Shown: positions 18,387 through 26,604 of the stretch, piece by piece
Layout of the letters: the number at the start of each line of letters is the position of its first letter
How positions within the stretch are numbered: the first letter of the stretch is position 1
NCBI RefSeq assembly: GCF_001544875.2
Contig: NZ_FCOA02000015.1
Location: 1-64,000, forward strand
Length of the DNA: 64,000 nucleotides
Direction of reading: 5' to 3'
Origin: Caballeronia hypogeia
GTDB lineage: Bacteria; Pseudomonadota; Gammaproteobacteria; Burkholderiales; Burkholderiaceae
The notes under the pieces: model-generated
The model's database searches: none
What the model saw: only the letters and a program-made list of their open reading frames with translations
Told to the model about the DNA's origin: nothing
Program-made: the position numbers and the translations under genes

Positions 18387-20248
18387 CGCGCGGGCAGGCT
18401 CAGGATTTCGCCGCGCGCGCCGGTGCGCAACACCGTCTGCACGAACGAATTGATCGACACATAGCGCGCGAAAAAGCGGTCGAGCACGCAGCCGAAGAGC
18501 CACGCGCTGCCGCCCTGAAACGCGAGATCGTCGACCGTGACGTCGATCGAAAGGCCGCGCCCGAAGGCGATCGGGCCGGGCATCGGCAGGCGGCGCACGA
18601 CGGGCTTCGCATCCATCGCGACCACGCCCGCGACCTGATTGCGGCCGGTGTGATCCGCGGGCGCGACGTGCAGCATCAGGAGGGCGCGCAGCGCCGCCGC
18701 GGCTTCGCGCGGACCGTTGCACAGCGACAGATAGTGCAGCGACAACTGATCGATCAGACGCCAGGTCTGGGCGGCGTCGAGCGGCGCGGGCGCGGGTCGC
18801 GACGGGCCGTTCACGCATTTCACGGCGGCGACGGGCGCGGCGATGTCGAGCGAGAAGTCGCTGCCCGCACCGCCTGGCGCCATCATCAGCGGCAGGTCGC
18901 GGTTGCTGCAGAGCGTGTCGAACGACAGTTGCCGCAGCGAGCCGCGATAAGGCGCGGCGCGCGGATCGACGATCGATACATACGTCTCGCTGCCGACGTA
19001 ATCCGTGCGCGCGCCGCTCTTGCGCCGCGCGGCGGGCACGAGTCGCGGCTCGCGCTCGGTCGTGAAGTAGGCGGCGTCGCCGGGGCGATCGGCGAGATAG
19101 TCCGCGTAGAACGGATGAAAGATCTGCTCGCTGTCGTCGTGCGCGCCATAGCCCGCGACGCCCGTGACCGAATGCACTTCGAAATCCAGCGGATGCGTGC
19201 GGTCGGGCACCACATGAAAGCGCGCACTCGAATCCGTGACGAGCGCGCGATCCGCGTGTCGCGCAAACAGATTGATGGCGGGCACGCAGTCGAGCAGCAC
19301 GTTCTCCTTCGTGACGATGCGTTCGAGCGATGCATCGCCCGCGCCGAGCAGAAAGGTGAGTTCGATCTCGCGCGCGGCGTCGAACTTTGGCAACACGTCC
19401 GCGAGCCCTTCCATGCGCGCGAAGCGAAAGCACTGCGGCAGCGCGAAATATTCATGCAGCAGCCGATAACCCTGAAACGCGTTCGGCGTGACGGGCAAGA
19501 GCGCTTCGTCGTCGGCGAAGCCCACGGGCGAGACCGCTTCGCCCGGCAGCACGGCGAGCGTTTTGCCCGGGCGTTCGGGCGTCGACACGACGATCGCGAG
19601 CGTGCCGCCCAGCACGAGTTCGTGAAGCTTGAACGCGATCTCGTCGCCGCCCGCGAAGTAGAGGCTCAATGCATCGAGACGCAGGGCATCGAAGGAAAGG
19701 CCCTCCGGCGTCGCGAGCCGGATGCGCAGCGCGCCTTTTATATGCTGCGCAAGCCCGCGCGTGGCGGGCAGAGTCGCGAGCGGCAAATCCGGCGTCTGAG
19801 CGAGATAGCGCACGTCGGCAAGCTCGATGGGCCAGAGGGTGAGCGCGGCGCTGGTGCGGAACTCGCAAGGCGTCGTCTGCGCGGGCGCGCGCAACGAATG
19901 GAGCGCGGTGTGACGCGGCACGGTGAAGCCATCGGCGAGATTCGGATTGGCGAGATCGGGCGCGAGACGCGCGATCAGCATCGCGGGCGTGGGGCACGCG
20001 GCTTGCGGCAGCACGACGTGCGTGAGCTGCTGCGTGAAGCGCGGGAACTCTTCTTCGAGTTTCAACTGGACGCGCGCCGCGAGAAACGCCGTGCCTTCGA
20101 GCAGCCGCTCGACATACGGATCGGCGACGTCGATGCCGCTCATGCCGAGCCGCGCCGCGATCTTCGGAAACTGCTGCGCGAACTCCGCGCCCATCTCGCG
20201 CAGATGCGCGAGTTCGGTGTTGTAGTGACGCAGCAGGCGCGGGTCCAT
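18362..20248 (-). CDS. tssF: T6SS baseplate protein TssF
   Basis: Major baseplate wedge subunit. The 628-residue length is standard. The N-terminus MDPRLLRHYNTELAHLREMG, then FAQQFPKIAARLGM and DPYVERLLEG, are diagnostic. FEVHSVTGV and GLSIDVTVDD occur in the C-terminal part. It starts 21 nt after the tssE stop and runs 25 nt into tssG, within the tssE-tssF-tssG block. Confidence 0.96.
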   Translation of the reverse strand: MDPRLLRHYNTELAHLREMGAEFAQQFPKIAARLGMSGIDVADPYVERLLEGTAFLAARVQLKLEEEFPRFTQQLTHVVLPQAACPTPAMLIARLAPDLANPNLADGFTVPRHTALHSLRAPAQTTPCEFRTSAALTLWPIELADVRYLAQTPDLPLATLPATRGLAQHIKGALRIRLATPEGLSFDALRLDALSLYFAGGDEIAFKLHELVLGGTLAIVVSTPERPGKTLAVLPGEAVSPVGFADDEALLPVTPNAFQGYRLLHEYFALPQCFRFARMEGLADVLPKFDAAREIELTFLLGAGDASLERIVTKENVLLDCVPAINLFARHADRALVTDSSARFHVVPDRTHPLDFEVHSVTGVAGYGAHDDSEQIFHPFYADYLADRPGDAAYFTTEREPRLVPAARRKSGARTDYVGSETYVSIVDPRAAPYRGSLRQLSFDTLCSNRDLPLMMAPGGAGSDFSLDIAAPVAAVKCVNGPSRPAPAPLDAAQTWRLIDQLSLHYLSLCNGPREAAAALRALLMLHVAPADHTGRNQVAGVVAMDAKPVVRRLPMPGPIAFGRGLSIDVTVDDLAFQGGSAWLFGCVLDRFFARYVSINSFVQTVLRTGARGEILSLPARCGTRAIF

Positions 20249-20269
20249 GAAGTTCCTTTTGCGTGGGCG

Positions 20270-20776
20270 TCAGCGCGGCAGTTCCATCACCGTGATGCCG
20301 CCTTCTTCCAGATCGATCTGCGTGCGCAGCGCGAATTCGAGCGGCACCGGCTGCGCCCACAGGAAGCCGCGAATCACGAGCGCGATCTGGTTGTGCATGT
20401 CGAGCACGGAGCGGTCGAGCACGGGTTCGATCTCCAGCGTCGCGGGATCGATGCGCGGCTCGAAGCGCTCGATCGCCGTGCGGATCGCCTGTTCGAGCAC
20501 CACGGTGTCGACCGTCGAGGCGAAGCGCCCCGACAGGCACGGCAAGCCGTAGTTGAGCACCGAGGCGAACGCGTGCGCGAACGCTTCCTCGACGATCTCG
20601 CCGCCGAGATTCGTCGTGTTGAAGAGCCACGAGACGTCGCGCAGCACCGCCGCGCGCAGGCCGCGATGCGTGAGGAAGCGCTCGCCGGGGGCGTCGGTGC
20701 GCGAGGCGGGATCGTCGTCGATCAGGCGATCGAGCAGCGTGGGCTGGAGGCGGTCGGCGGCGCTGGGAGCGTTCAT
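20270..20776 (-). CDS. tssE: T6SS baseplate protein TssE (gp25-like)
   Basis: Baseplate component homologous to phage T4 gp25, which nucleates sheath assembly. The 168-residue protein has LQPTLLDRLIDDDP at the N-terminus, LRAAVLRDVSWLFNT, LNYGLPCLSG and a C-terminal acid-rich segment. It lies 12 nt after the stop of the hcp-like gene and 21 nt before tssF. Confidence 0.95.
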   Translation of the reverse strand: MNAPSAADRLQPTLLDRLIDDDPASRTDAPGERFLTHRGLRAAVLRDVSWLFNTTNLGGEIVEEAFAHAFASVLNYGLPCLSGRFASTVDTVVLEQAIRTAIERFEPRIDPATLEIEPVLDRSVLDMHNQIALVIRGFLWAQPVPLEFALRTQIDLEEGGITVMELPR

Positions 20777-20788
20777 CGGCGTGAGCCT

Positions 20789-21367
20789 TCAACCGATGCG
20801 TCGCGTGGAGACGTCGAGCGCGAAGGTGACGTCCGCGCCGCGCGCGCCCTTTTCGGTTTGCGGCGCGCAGGTCATCGTCAGTTGCTGGGCCGAGATTTCA
20901 AAGATCTCGCACGGCCGGCCGAAGCGCGGGCTCGTGAAAATCTGATAGTTGCGCAGATAGGCCTGTTCGAGCTTCATCGCGAGGAATTCGATCTGCACGC
21001 CGTGATCGGTGCCCGCCGACTTGAAGCAGCGGATATGCGCGAGCGCGAGCAGTTCGGCCTGCGCGCACAGTTTTGCTATGACGGGCGAGGCCGAATCCAC
21101 CGTGCGGATCACGCCGAGCGCGCTCACGCGCATGTCGCTCGCGTTGAGCGCGGCGGCGTGCTGCACGGCGTCGTAGCCCTGCGCCCAGCGCCAGCCGTGA
21201 ATCTGCATCGGCGTGTCCCAGTCGGCGCGCTTGGCGGCTTCGCCTTTCACGGGCGTGTTGCTGCGCTTGGGCACGATCTGCAGCAGCATGTCGTCGGATT
21301 CCGGCTGCGCGATCAGGTCGAACTGGCGAATGGTGTCGAGCGAAAGGCTGTCGTGCGGTGTTGGCAT
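20789..21367 (-). CDS. Divergent Hcp-family protein
   Basis: Tube-protein homologue distinct from the canonical Hcp encoded divergently. From ATG 21367 it has 192 residues; upstream codons in frame cover the intergenic region and were excluded. Hcp-like features are MQIHGWRWAQGYD, IRTVDSASPVIAKL (the ftk..D.aSP pattern) and CEIFEISAQQLTMTC. Compared with the 160-residue Hcp at 21520 it carries a ~40-residue N-terminal extension. No strong Shine-Dalgarno is seen. Placement as first gene of the - strand baseplate block suggests a structural or accessory tube role, but a cargo role cannot be excluded. Confidence 0.75.
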   Translation of the reverse strand: MPTPHDSLSLDTIRQFDLIAQPESDDMLLQIVPKRSNTPVKGEAAKRADWDTPMQIHGWRWAQGYDAVQHAAALNASDMRVSALGVIRTVDSASPVIAKLCAQAELLALAHIRCFKSAGTDHGVQIEFLAMKLEQAYLRNYQIFTSPRFGRPCEIFEISAQQLTMTCAPQTEKGARGADVTFALDVSTRRIG

Positions 21368-21396
21368 CGCATTGGTCCGGAAGAACGGTGATCGAA

Positions 21397-21428
21397 GATA
21401 AGACGGCCGCCGCCGTGCGATTTTGAAC
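21397..21428 (-). promoter_or_regulatory. Shared T6SS cis element, copy 2 (upstream of the hcp-like gene)
   Basis: GATAAGACGGC, three bases, CGCCGTG, then CGATTTTGAAC. This matches the copy at 17238 in both arms and in the flanking GATAAG and T-rich/TTTNAA side. It is about 30 nt from the ATG of the divergent Hcp-like gene and lies in the hcp-like/hcp divergent region. Two copies at equivalent places suggest a promoter or operator for the - strand T6SS genes. Confidence 0.5.
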
Positions 21429-21519
21429 GCGATCGATATTGAAAATCTCCGTCCGATGTTCGTCCTACCTGCAAGCGCGAACTCGCGCGACGCGAAGCCG
21501 GACCACAACGGAGGACCAC

Positions 21520-22002
21520 ATGGCTACGATCGACTGCTATCTGAAAATTGACGGAATCGAGGGTGAATCCAAGCACAAGGGTGCGGAAGGCCAGATCGAG
21601 GTGCAGTCGTTCGACTGGGACGTGACCAACTCCGGCAGCGCGACTGTCGGCGGCGGCAGCGGTCAGGGCAAGGCGAAGCCGGGGCTCTTCACGTTCTCGC
21701 ATTTCTACGACAAGGCGTCGCCCACGCTCGCGAAGGACTGCGTGAGCGGCAAGCATCTCGCGAACGCGAAGCTCACCGTCAGCAAGTCGGGCGAAGGGCA
21801 GAAGGAATTCCTCACCGTGACGATGAAGCAGGTGACCGTGACGCACGTCGGCATGGGCGGCGGCATGGGTGGCGAGTTGCACGAGAACGTGAGCCTGCTC
21901 TACGCGGATATCGAATTCGAGTACAAGCCGCAGGACGACAAGGGCGGCCTGGGCGGCGCCGTCAAGTTCGGCTGGGACGCGTACACCACCGAAGTGCGCT
22001 GA
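21520..22002 (+). CDS. hcp: T6SS tube protein Hcp (TssD)
   Basis: Forms hexameric rings that stack into the inner tube, and can be secreted. ATG 21520 follows GGAGGA with good spacing and gives the usual 160-residue protein beginning MATIDCYLKIDGIEGES. VQSFDWDVTNSG, FTFSHFYDKASPTLAK, VTMKQVTVTHVG and IEFEYKPQ are typical. Divergent from the - strand baseplate block; vgrG follows 20 nt later, so hcp-vgrG form one unit. Confidence 0.98.
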   Translation: MATIDCYLKIDGIEGESKHKGAEGQIEVQSFDWDVTNSGSATVGGGSGQGKAKPGLFTFSHFYDKASPTLAKDCVSGKHLANAKLTVSKSGEGQKEFLTVTMKQVTVTHVGMGGGMGGELHENVSLLYADIEFEYKPQDDKGGLGGAVKFGWDAYTTEVR

Positions 22003-22022
22003 TCAACCAAGCGGGTGCGCCG

Positions 22023-24404
22023 ATGTCCACCACCGATGCCGCCACGGCGCAGCCGCTCGCAAGCGTCGATACGCCGCTCGCCGACGATCTGCGCTTTCTT
22101 TCCCTCAAGGCGAGCGCCGAGCTCGGGCGCATGCCGCGCTGCGAGCTCACGCTCGTGTCGAAGCGCGCGGATATCGACTTCAGCAAGATTCTCGGCAAGC
22201 ACGTGAAGGTCTCGCTGCGCGTGGACGGCGCGAAGCCGCGCGTGTTCGGCGGCTACGTGGTGAGCTTCCGGCAGACCGGCATGCGCGGGCGTCTCTACGC
22301 ATATGAAGCAGCGGTGCGGCCGTGGCTATGGCTGCTCACACGGCGCAGCAACTGCCGCATCTTCCAGAACAAGACGGTCGAGGAGATCGTCAAGGCGATC
22401 TTCGCCGATCCGGTCTACAAGCAGCTCGAACTGGGCGAGATCAAGTGGAAGGCCAACTCGCGCGCGCACAAGCCGCGTGAGTATTGCGTGCAGTATCGCG
22501 AGTCGGACTTCAACTTCGTGAGCCGGCTGCTGGAGGACGAAGGCATCTACTACTGGTTTCAGGACAAGGACGGCAAGGAGTCGCTGATTCTCACCGACAC
22601 GCTCGCCACGCACGAAAGCGTCGCCGGCTGCGAGTCGTTGCCGTATGGCGCGGTGCTGGGCGCCGCGCCCGGCATGGAATACGTGAGCGAGTGGCGCGTG
22701 AATCACATGATCGAGACGCGCAACTGGGTGCTCACCGATTACGATTTCAAGCATCCGTCGCGGCCCTTGCAGAAGCAGGCCGTCAAGCAGATGCCGGGCT
22801 TCGACGCGTTTTCCGGGCTCGAACACTTCGATTATCCCGGCGGCTATGTCGAGGCGGATCACGGCGAGAGCCGCGCGAAGTCACGCGCGGACGAAGGGCT
22901 GATCGAGGCGAGTGTCCCCGATGATCCGCCCATCAACTGGCATCAGGCCGATGCGCGCAGCAACTGCAAGAGCGTGCGCGCCGGCACGCTGCTGAAGCTC
23001 ACGCGGCACCCGCGCGCCGACCAGAACGCGCAGTATCTCGTCACGCGCACGCACTACGAGATCGATCTCGCCGACTACGAAGCTTTCGACGGCGCGCAGT
23101 CGAACCGTTGCGAATGCTGGTTCTCCGCCATCGACGCGAAGCAGCACTTCACGCCCGCGCGCGTGACGCGCAGGCCCTTCGTGCAGGGGCCGCAGACGGC
23201 GGTGGTCGTCGGACCCGGCGGCGACGAAATCCATACGGATCAGTACGGGCGCGTGAAGGTGCAGTTCTTCTGGGATCGTCAGGGCAAGCGCGACGAAAAC
23301 AGCTCGTGCTGGATTCGCGTGTCGCAGCCATGGGCGGGCAAGGGTTACGGCGCGGTCGCGATACCGCGCATGGGACAGGAAGTGATCGTCGATTTTCTGG
23401 AAGGCGATCCGGACCGGCCGATCATCACGGGGCGCGTTTATAACGCCGAGCAGATGCCGCCTTATGAGCTGCCGGGCAACATGACGCAGAGCGGCATCAA
23501 GAGCCGTTCGAGCAAGGGGGGCAGCGCCGCGAACTGCAACGAGCTGCGCTTCGAGGACAAGAAGGGCGCGGAGCAGGTGCTGCTGCATGCGGAGCGCAAT
23601 CAGGACATCGAAGTCGAGAAGGACGAGACGCATCGGGTCGGCAACGACCGCAAGAAGAACATCGACCACGACGAAACGACCGTCGTGAAGCACGATCGCA
23701 CGGAGAGCGTCGGGAACAACGAGAAGATCGACGTGACGATGAACCGCACGGAAACGGTGGGCGTCAACGAGAGCATCACGATCGGCTCGAACCGGACCAA
23801 GACGGTGAAGGCGAGCGAGACCGCGACGGTGATGCTGCAACGCACGCACAGCGTGGGCATCAACGAGACGATCACCGTCGGCGCGGCGCAGGAGGTGACC
23901 ATCGGCGCATTTCAGGCGGTGACTGTTGGCGCTTATCAGGCGGTGACGGTGGGGGCCTATCACACTGAAACCATCGGGGCGAGTCAGACGGTGAGTGTCG
24001 GGTCCAGTCAAAGCGTGACGGTGGGTTCGGATCAGACGGTCGATGTCGGCGGCAATCAGTCGACCAGCGTGAGCGGCGATCAGTCCTTGAGCGTGAGCGG
24101 GGGGCAGACGGTGTCGGTCGCCAAGGACGCGAGCGAGTCGATCGACGGCGCGCAGTCAAGCACGGTGGGAAAGGGGCGAAGCACATCGGTAGGCGAGGAC
24201 GATGCGCTCAAGGTCGGCAAGAACCTCGTCATCGAAGCGGCGGAGTCCGTGGTGATCAAGACCGGCGACGCGAGCATCACCATGAAGAAGGACGGAACGA
24301 TTCAGATCAAGGGGAAGGATATTTCCGTGATCGGCAGCGGGAAGATCAACGTGAAGGCGGATGGGAACATCACGATGAAAGGGTCGAAAATCCTGCAGAA
24401 TTGA
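22023..24404 (+). CDS. vgrG: T6SS spike protein VgrG (TssI)
   Basis: Trimeric puncturing spike that caps the Hcp tube. The 793-residue protein has the gp27-like base (about 1-400, with YCVQYRESDFNFVSRLLEDEGIYYW split by a turn), the gp5 OB-fold (VQFFWDRQGKRDENSSCWIRV shows the VgrG core) and a C-terminal beta-prism of short TVG-type repeats from about residue 540. It ends MTMKGSKILQN-like with no extra effector domain, so it is a structural VgrG that presumably carries separate PAAR/effector proteins. No DUF2169- or PAAR-type partner is encoded immediately downstream; those lie in the 39-45 kb cassette. Confidence 0.97.
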   Translation: MSTTDAATAQPLASVDTPLADDLRFLSLKASAELGRMPRCELTLVSKRADIDFSKILGKHVKVSLRVDGAKPRVFGGYVVSFRQTGMRGRLYAYEAAVRPWLWLLTRRSNCRIFQNKTVEEIVKAIFADPVYKQLELGEIKWKANSRAHKPREYCVQYRESDFNFVSRLLEDEGIYYWFQDKDGKESLILTDTLATHESVAGCESLPYGAVLGAAPGMEYVSEWRVNHMIETRNWVLTDYDFKHPSRPLQKQAVKQMPGFDAFSGLEHFDYPGGYVEADHGESRAKSRADEGLIEASVPDDPPINWHQADARSNCKSVRAGTLLKLTRHPRADQNAQYLVTRTHYEIDLADYEAFDGAQSNRCECWFSAIDAKQHFTPARVTRRPFVQGPQTAVVVGPGGDEIHTDQYGRVKVQFFWDRQGKRDENSSCWIRVSQPWAGKGYGAVAIPRMGQEVIVDFLEGDPDRPIITGRVYNAEQMPPYELPGNMTQSGIKSRSSKGGSAANCNELRFEDKKGAEQVLLHAERNQDIEVEKDETHRVGNDRKKNIDHDETTVVKHDRTESVGNNEKIDVTMNRTETVGVNESITIGSNRTKTVKASETATVMLQRTHSVGINETITVGAAQEVTIGAFQAVTVGAYQAVTVGAYHTETIGASQTVSVGSSQSVTVGSDQTVDVGGNQSTSVSGDQSLSVSGGQTVSVAKDASESIDGAQSSTVGKGRSTSVGEDDALKVGKNLVIEAAESVVIKTGDASITMKKDGTIQIKGKDISVIGSGKINVKADGNITMKGSKILQN
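23890..24140 (+). repeat. 24-bp tandem repeats in the vgrG 3' region
   Basis: Degenerate units of 24 bp encode eight-residue phrases such as AYQAVTVG and GSDQTVDVG. They correspond to the needle-like gp5 beta-helix. Neighbouring units are nearly identical at DNA level, so copy number could vary by slippage without breaking the frame. Confidence 0.7.
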
Positions 24405-24452
24405 GCAATGCCGGCGGCGCGCGGAACCACGCACGCCGGGCGCGCATTCACT

Positions 24453-25112
24453 TCACCACCGCACCCCGAACGTCCCACACAACTCCTCGATCGCCGACGG
24501 CGCAAGCGGCGCCGGTTTGGGCTCGCTCATGAGCCACAACCGCGCGGTCTCCTCCAGCTCTTCCAGCGCATACGACGCATGCGACACGCTGCGCTCCCAC
24601 ACGACCGGCCCGAGTCGCTCCAGCAGCACCGCCCGCACCGAAGCCGCGCGCGCCGCGATCTCCGCCGCCGCCTGCGGATCGCCCGGACGCCGGTAACGCA
24701 CGAGCGGCACGTGTCCGACCTTCATCACGTAATACGGGGTGATGGGCGGCAGCACGTCCTCATCGCTCCACACGCCCGCGAGCGTCAGCGCGACGAGCGA
24801 GGTCGAATGCGTATGCACGATGCCGCGCGTCTGAGCATTGCCCGCATAAATCAGCCGATGCAGCTCCAGCGTCTTCGATGGCCGCGCGCCCGACACATGC
24901 CGTCCCTGTGCGTCGACCTTCGCGATCTCCGCGGGATCGAGCCGGCCGAGACACGCATCCGTGGGCGTGATGAGCCAGCCGTCGTCGCAGCGCGCGCTGA
25001 TGTTGCCCGCGCTGCCCACGGTATAGCCGCGCGCGTAGAGACTCGCGCCGATCGTGCAGATTTCCTCGCGCAGCTTCGCGTCGCTGCCAGCGCTGATCAT
25101 GGGCTCGTTCAC
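24453..25112 (-). CDS. otnC: Class II aldolase-type 3-oxo-tetronate 4-phosphate decarboxylase (OtnC)
   Basis: Predicted to decarboxylate 3-oxo-tetronate 4-phosphate to dihydroxyacetone phosphate after OtnK. GTG 25112 overlaps the otnK stop (GTGA), indicating translational coupling; an in-frame ATG lies at 25100. The 219-residue class II aldolase/adducin fold shows YTVGSAGNISAR, a metal-binding His pair in VHTHSTSLVAL and a third His in the C-terminal half (SVSHASYALEELEE). The C-terminal ends FGVRW. Family is firm; the exact substrate follows from pairing with OtnK. Confidence 0.87.
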   Translation of the reverse strand: MNEPMISAGSDAKLREEICTIGASLYARGYTVGSAGNISARCDDGWLITPTDACLGRLDPAEIAKVDAQGRHVSGARPSKTLELHRLIYAGNAQTRGIVHTHSTSLVALTLAGVWSDEDVLPPITPYYVMKVGHVPLVRYRRPGDPQAAAEIAARAASVRAVLLERLGPVVWERSVSHASYALEELEETARLWLMSEPKPAPLAPSAIEELCGTFGVRW

Positions 25113-26413
25113 GCGCGTGCTCCATCGAGGTAACGCAGCGCCTTCGCGAAGAAATCGCGCGCGCCGAAGTTGCCCGACTTGAGCGCGAGCGCGAGCGGCG
25201 TCTCGCCCAGCGCGACGGTCACGGGCACGCCCGGATCGATGGTCGGCCCGATCAGCAGGCGGTCGACGCCGAGCGCCTGCACCACCGCGCCCGACGTCTC
25301 GCCGCCCGCCACGACGAACTTGCGCACGCCGCGCGCCTTCGCCTCGCGCGCAATGGCGGCGAGCGCATCCTCGACGAGCTTGCCCGCCGCCGCCACGCCG
25401 AACTCGCGCTGCACCGCCGCGACTTCGCCAGGTGCGGCGGTCGCGTAGATCAGAACCGGCTGCGGCGCTTGTTTTTCGATGAACGCAAGCGCCTCGCCGA
25501 CCACGTCCTCGCCATGCGCGAGCGCGCGCGGATCGACGCGATACGCCGGACGCGTGCCGATCCATTCGGCCACCTGCGCGTTGGTCGCCTTCGACGCGCT
25601 GCCCGCCAGCACGAGCGCCGCGCCATCGACGGCGGGCAAATCCGCCGCCCGGTCGTTCGGCTCGATCAGCCCCGCGCGCCGGAAATTCTCCGGCAAGCCA
25701 ATCGCGACGCCCGAGCCGCCGGTAATCAGCGGGAGATCGGCGCAGGCTTCGCCCAGCGTGCGCAGATCGGCGTCGGTGAGCGCATCGGCGATGGCCAGGC
25801 GCACGCCGTCCGCGCGCAGCCGCGCAATCGCCTCACGCACCGCGTCCACGCCCGCCGCGACCGTCGCGCTCGCGATCAGGCCGACTTTCGATTTCGACTG
25901 ACGCTGCAGCACGCGCACCAGATTGGGATCGCGCATCGGAGTGAGCGGATGGTTCTCCATGCCGGATTCGCTGAGCAGCGCATCGCCGACGAACAGATGT
26001 CCGCGATACACCGTGCGCCCGTTCTCCGGAAACGCCGGGCAGGCGATCGCGAAGTCGCCTTCGCTGCTGGCGGCGAGCGCATCGAGCAAGGCTTCGGCGA
26101 CCGGGCCGATATTGCCCGCATCGGTCGAATCGAAGGTCGAGCAGTACTTGAAGAAAAACTGGCGGCAACCCTGGGCGCGCAGCCAGTCGAGCGCGGCGAG
26201 CGACTGCGCGATCGCGTCTTCCGCAGCGATGGTGCGCGACTTCAGCGCGACGACGAGGGCGTCCACTTCGTCGGCTTCATCGACCCCAACGGGCACGCCG
26301 ATGGTCTGAATCGTGCGCATCCCGCCGCGCACGAGCGTGCTGGCGAGATCGGTGGCGCCGGTGAAGTCATCGGCGATGCATCCCAACACGGGACGAGATT
26401 TGGCTGTGTGCAT
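25109..26413 (-). CDS. otnK: Four-carbon acid-sugar kinase OtnK (DUF1537 family)
   Basis: ATP-dependent kinase that phosphorylates 3-oxo-tetronate at C4. 434 residues, typical for the family. The N-terminal sugar-binding domain opens with LGCIADDFTGATDLAS; FFFKYCSTFDSTDAGNIGP is also characteristic. The C-terminal nucleotide-binding domain contains GGSGVAIGL and VAGGETSGAVVQAL. Coupled to otnC by a 4-nt overlap. The dehydrogenase and isomerase that usually accompany OtnK/OtnC (LtnD or DenD, OtnI) are not present; a DXR-like oxidoreductase is encoded divergently instead. Confidence 0.92.
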   Translation of the reverse strand: MHTAKSRPVLGCIADDFTGATDLASTLVRGGMRTIQTIGVPVGVDEADEVDALVVALKSRTIAAEDAIAQSLAALDWLRAQGCRQFFFKYCSTFDSTDAGNIGPVAEALLDALAASSEGDFAIACPAFPENGRTVYRGHLFVGDALLSESGMENHPLTPMRDPNLVRVLQRQSKSKVGLIASATVAAGVDAVREAIARLRADGVRLAIADALTDADLRTLGEACADLPLITGGSGVAIGLPENFRRAGLIEPNDRAADLPAVDGAALVLAGSASKATNAQVAEWIGTRPAYRVDPRALAHGEDVVGEALAFIEKQAPQPVLIYATAAPGEVAAVQREFGVAAAGKLVEDALAAIAREAKARGVRKFVVAGGETSGAVVQALGVDRLLIGPTIDPGVPVTVALGETPLALALKSGNFGARDFFAKALRYLDGARA

Positions 26414-26451
26414 GGTGTTCCTCCGGCCGGCGATTGTATGCCGCCGTGAAC

Positions 26452-26507
26452 GGTTAATGTTAATCCGTGTTAAAAAAATTGACTGTAATGATAAAGAGCG
26501 TTAACGT
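26452..26507. promoter_or_regulatory. Divergent control region with GTTAA repeats
   Basis: The otnK/oxidoreductase gap contains GTTAATGTTAAT, GTGTTAAA and GCGTTAACG, i.e. repeated GTTAA cores in an otherwise GC-rich setting. TTGACT (26479-26484) with a weak TAACGT 17 nt later could be a promoter for the + strand genes. These repeats are candidate sites for the DeoR-type regulator encoded at 29443. Prediction only. Confidence 0.4.
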
Positions 26508-26604
26508 CTGACTTGTTCGACGCAGACACGTCTGCGGCGCGTTACCCACTCACCTCGTTCGCCGGCGCAGTTCGGCCCGGCGACCTTTTTGCGCGAATGC
26601 CAAG

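Noticed and set aside
18650..21391. 913-codon frame opposite tssF, tssE and the hcp-like gene
   Set aside because: Antisense shadow of three real genes.
23890..24140. CRISPR-like repeat array
   Set aside because: Repeats are contiguous, in frame and coding for the VgrG needle; no spacers.
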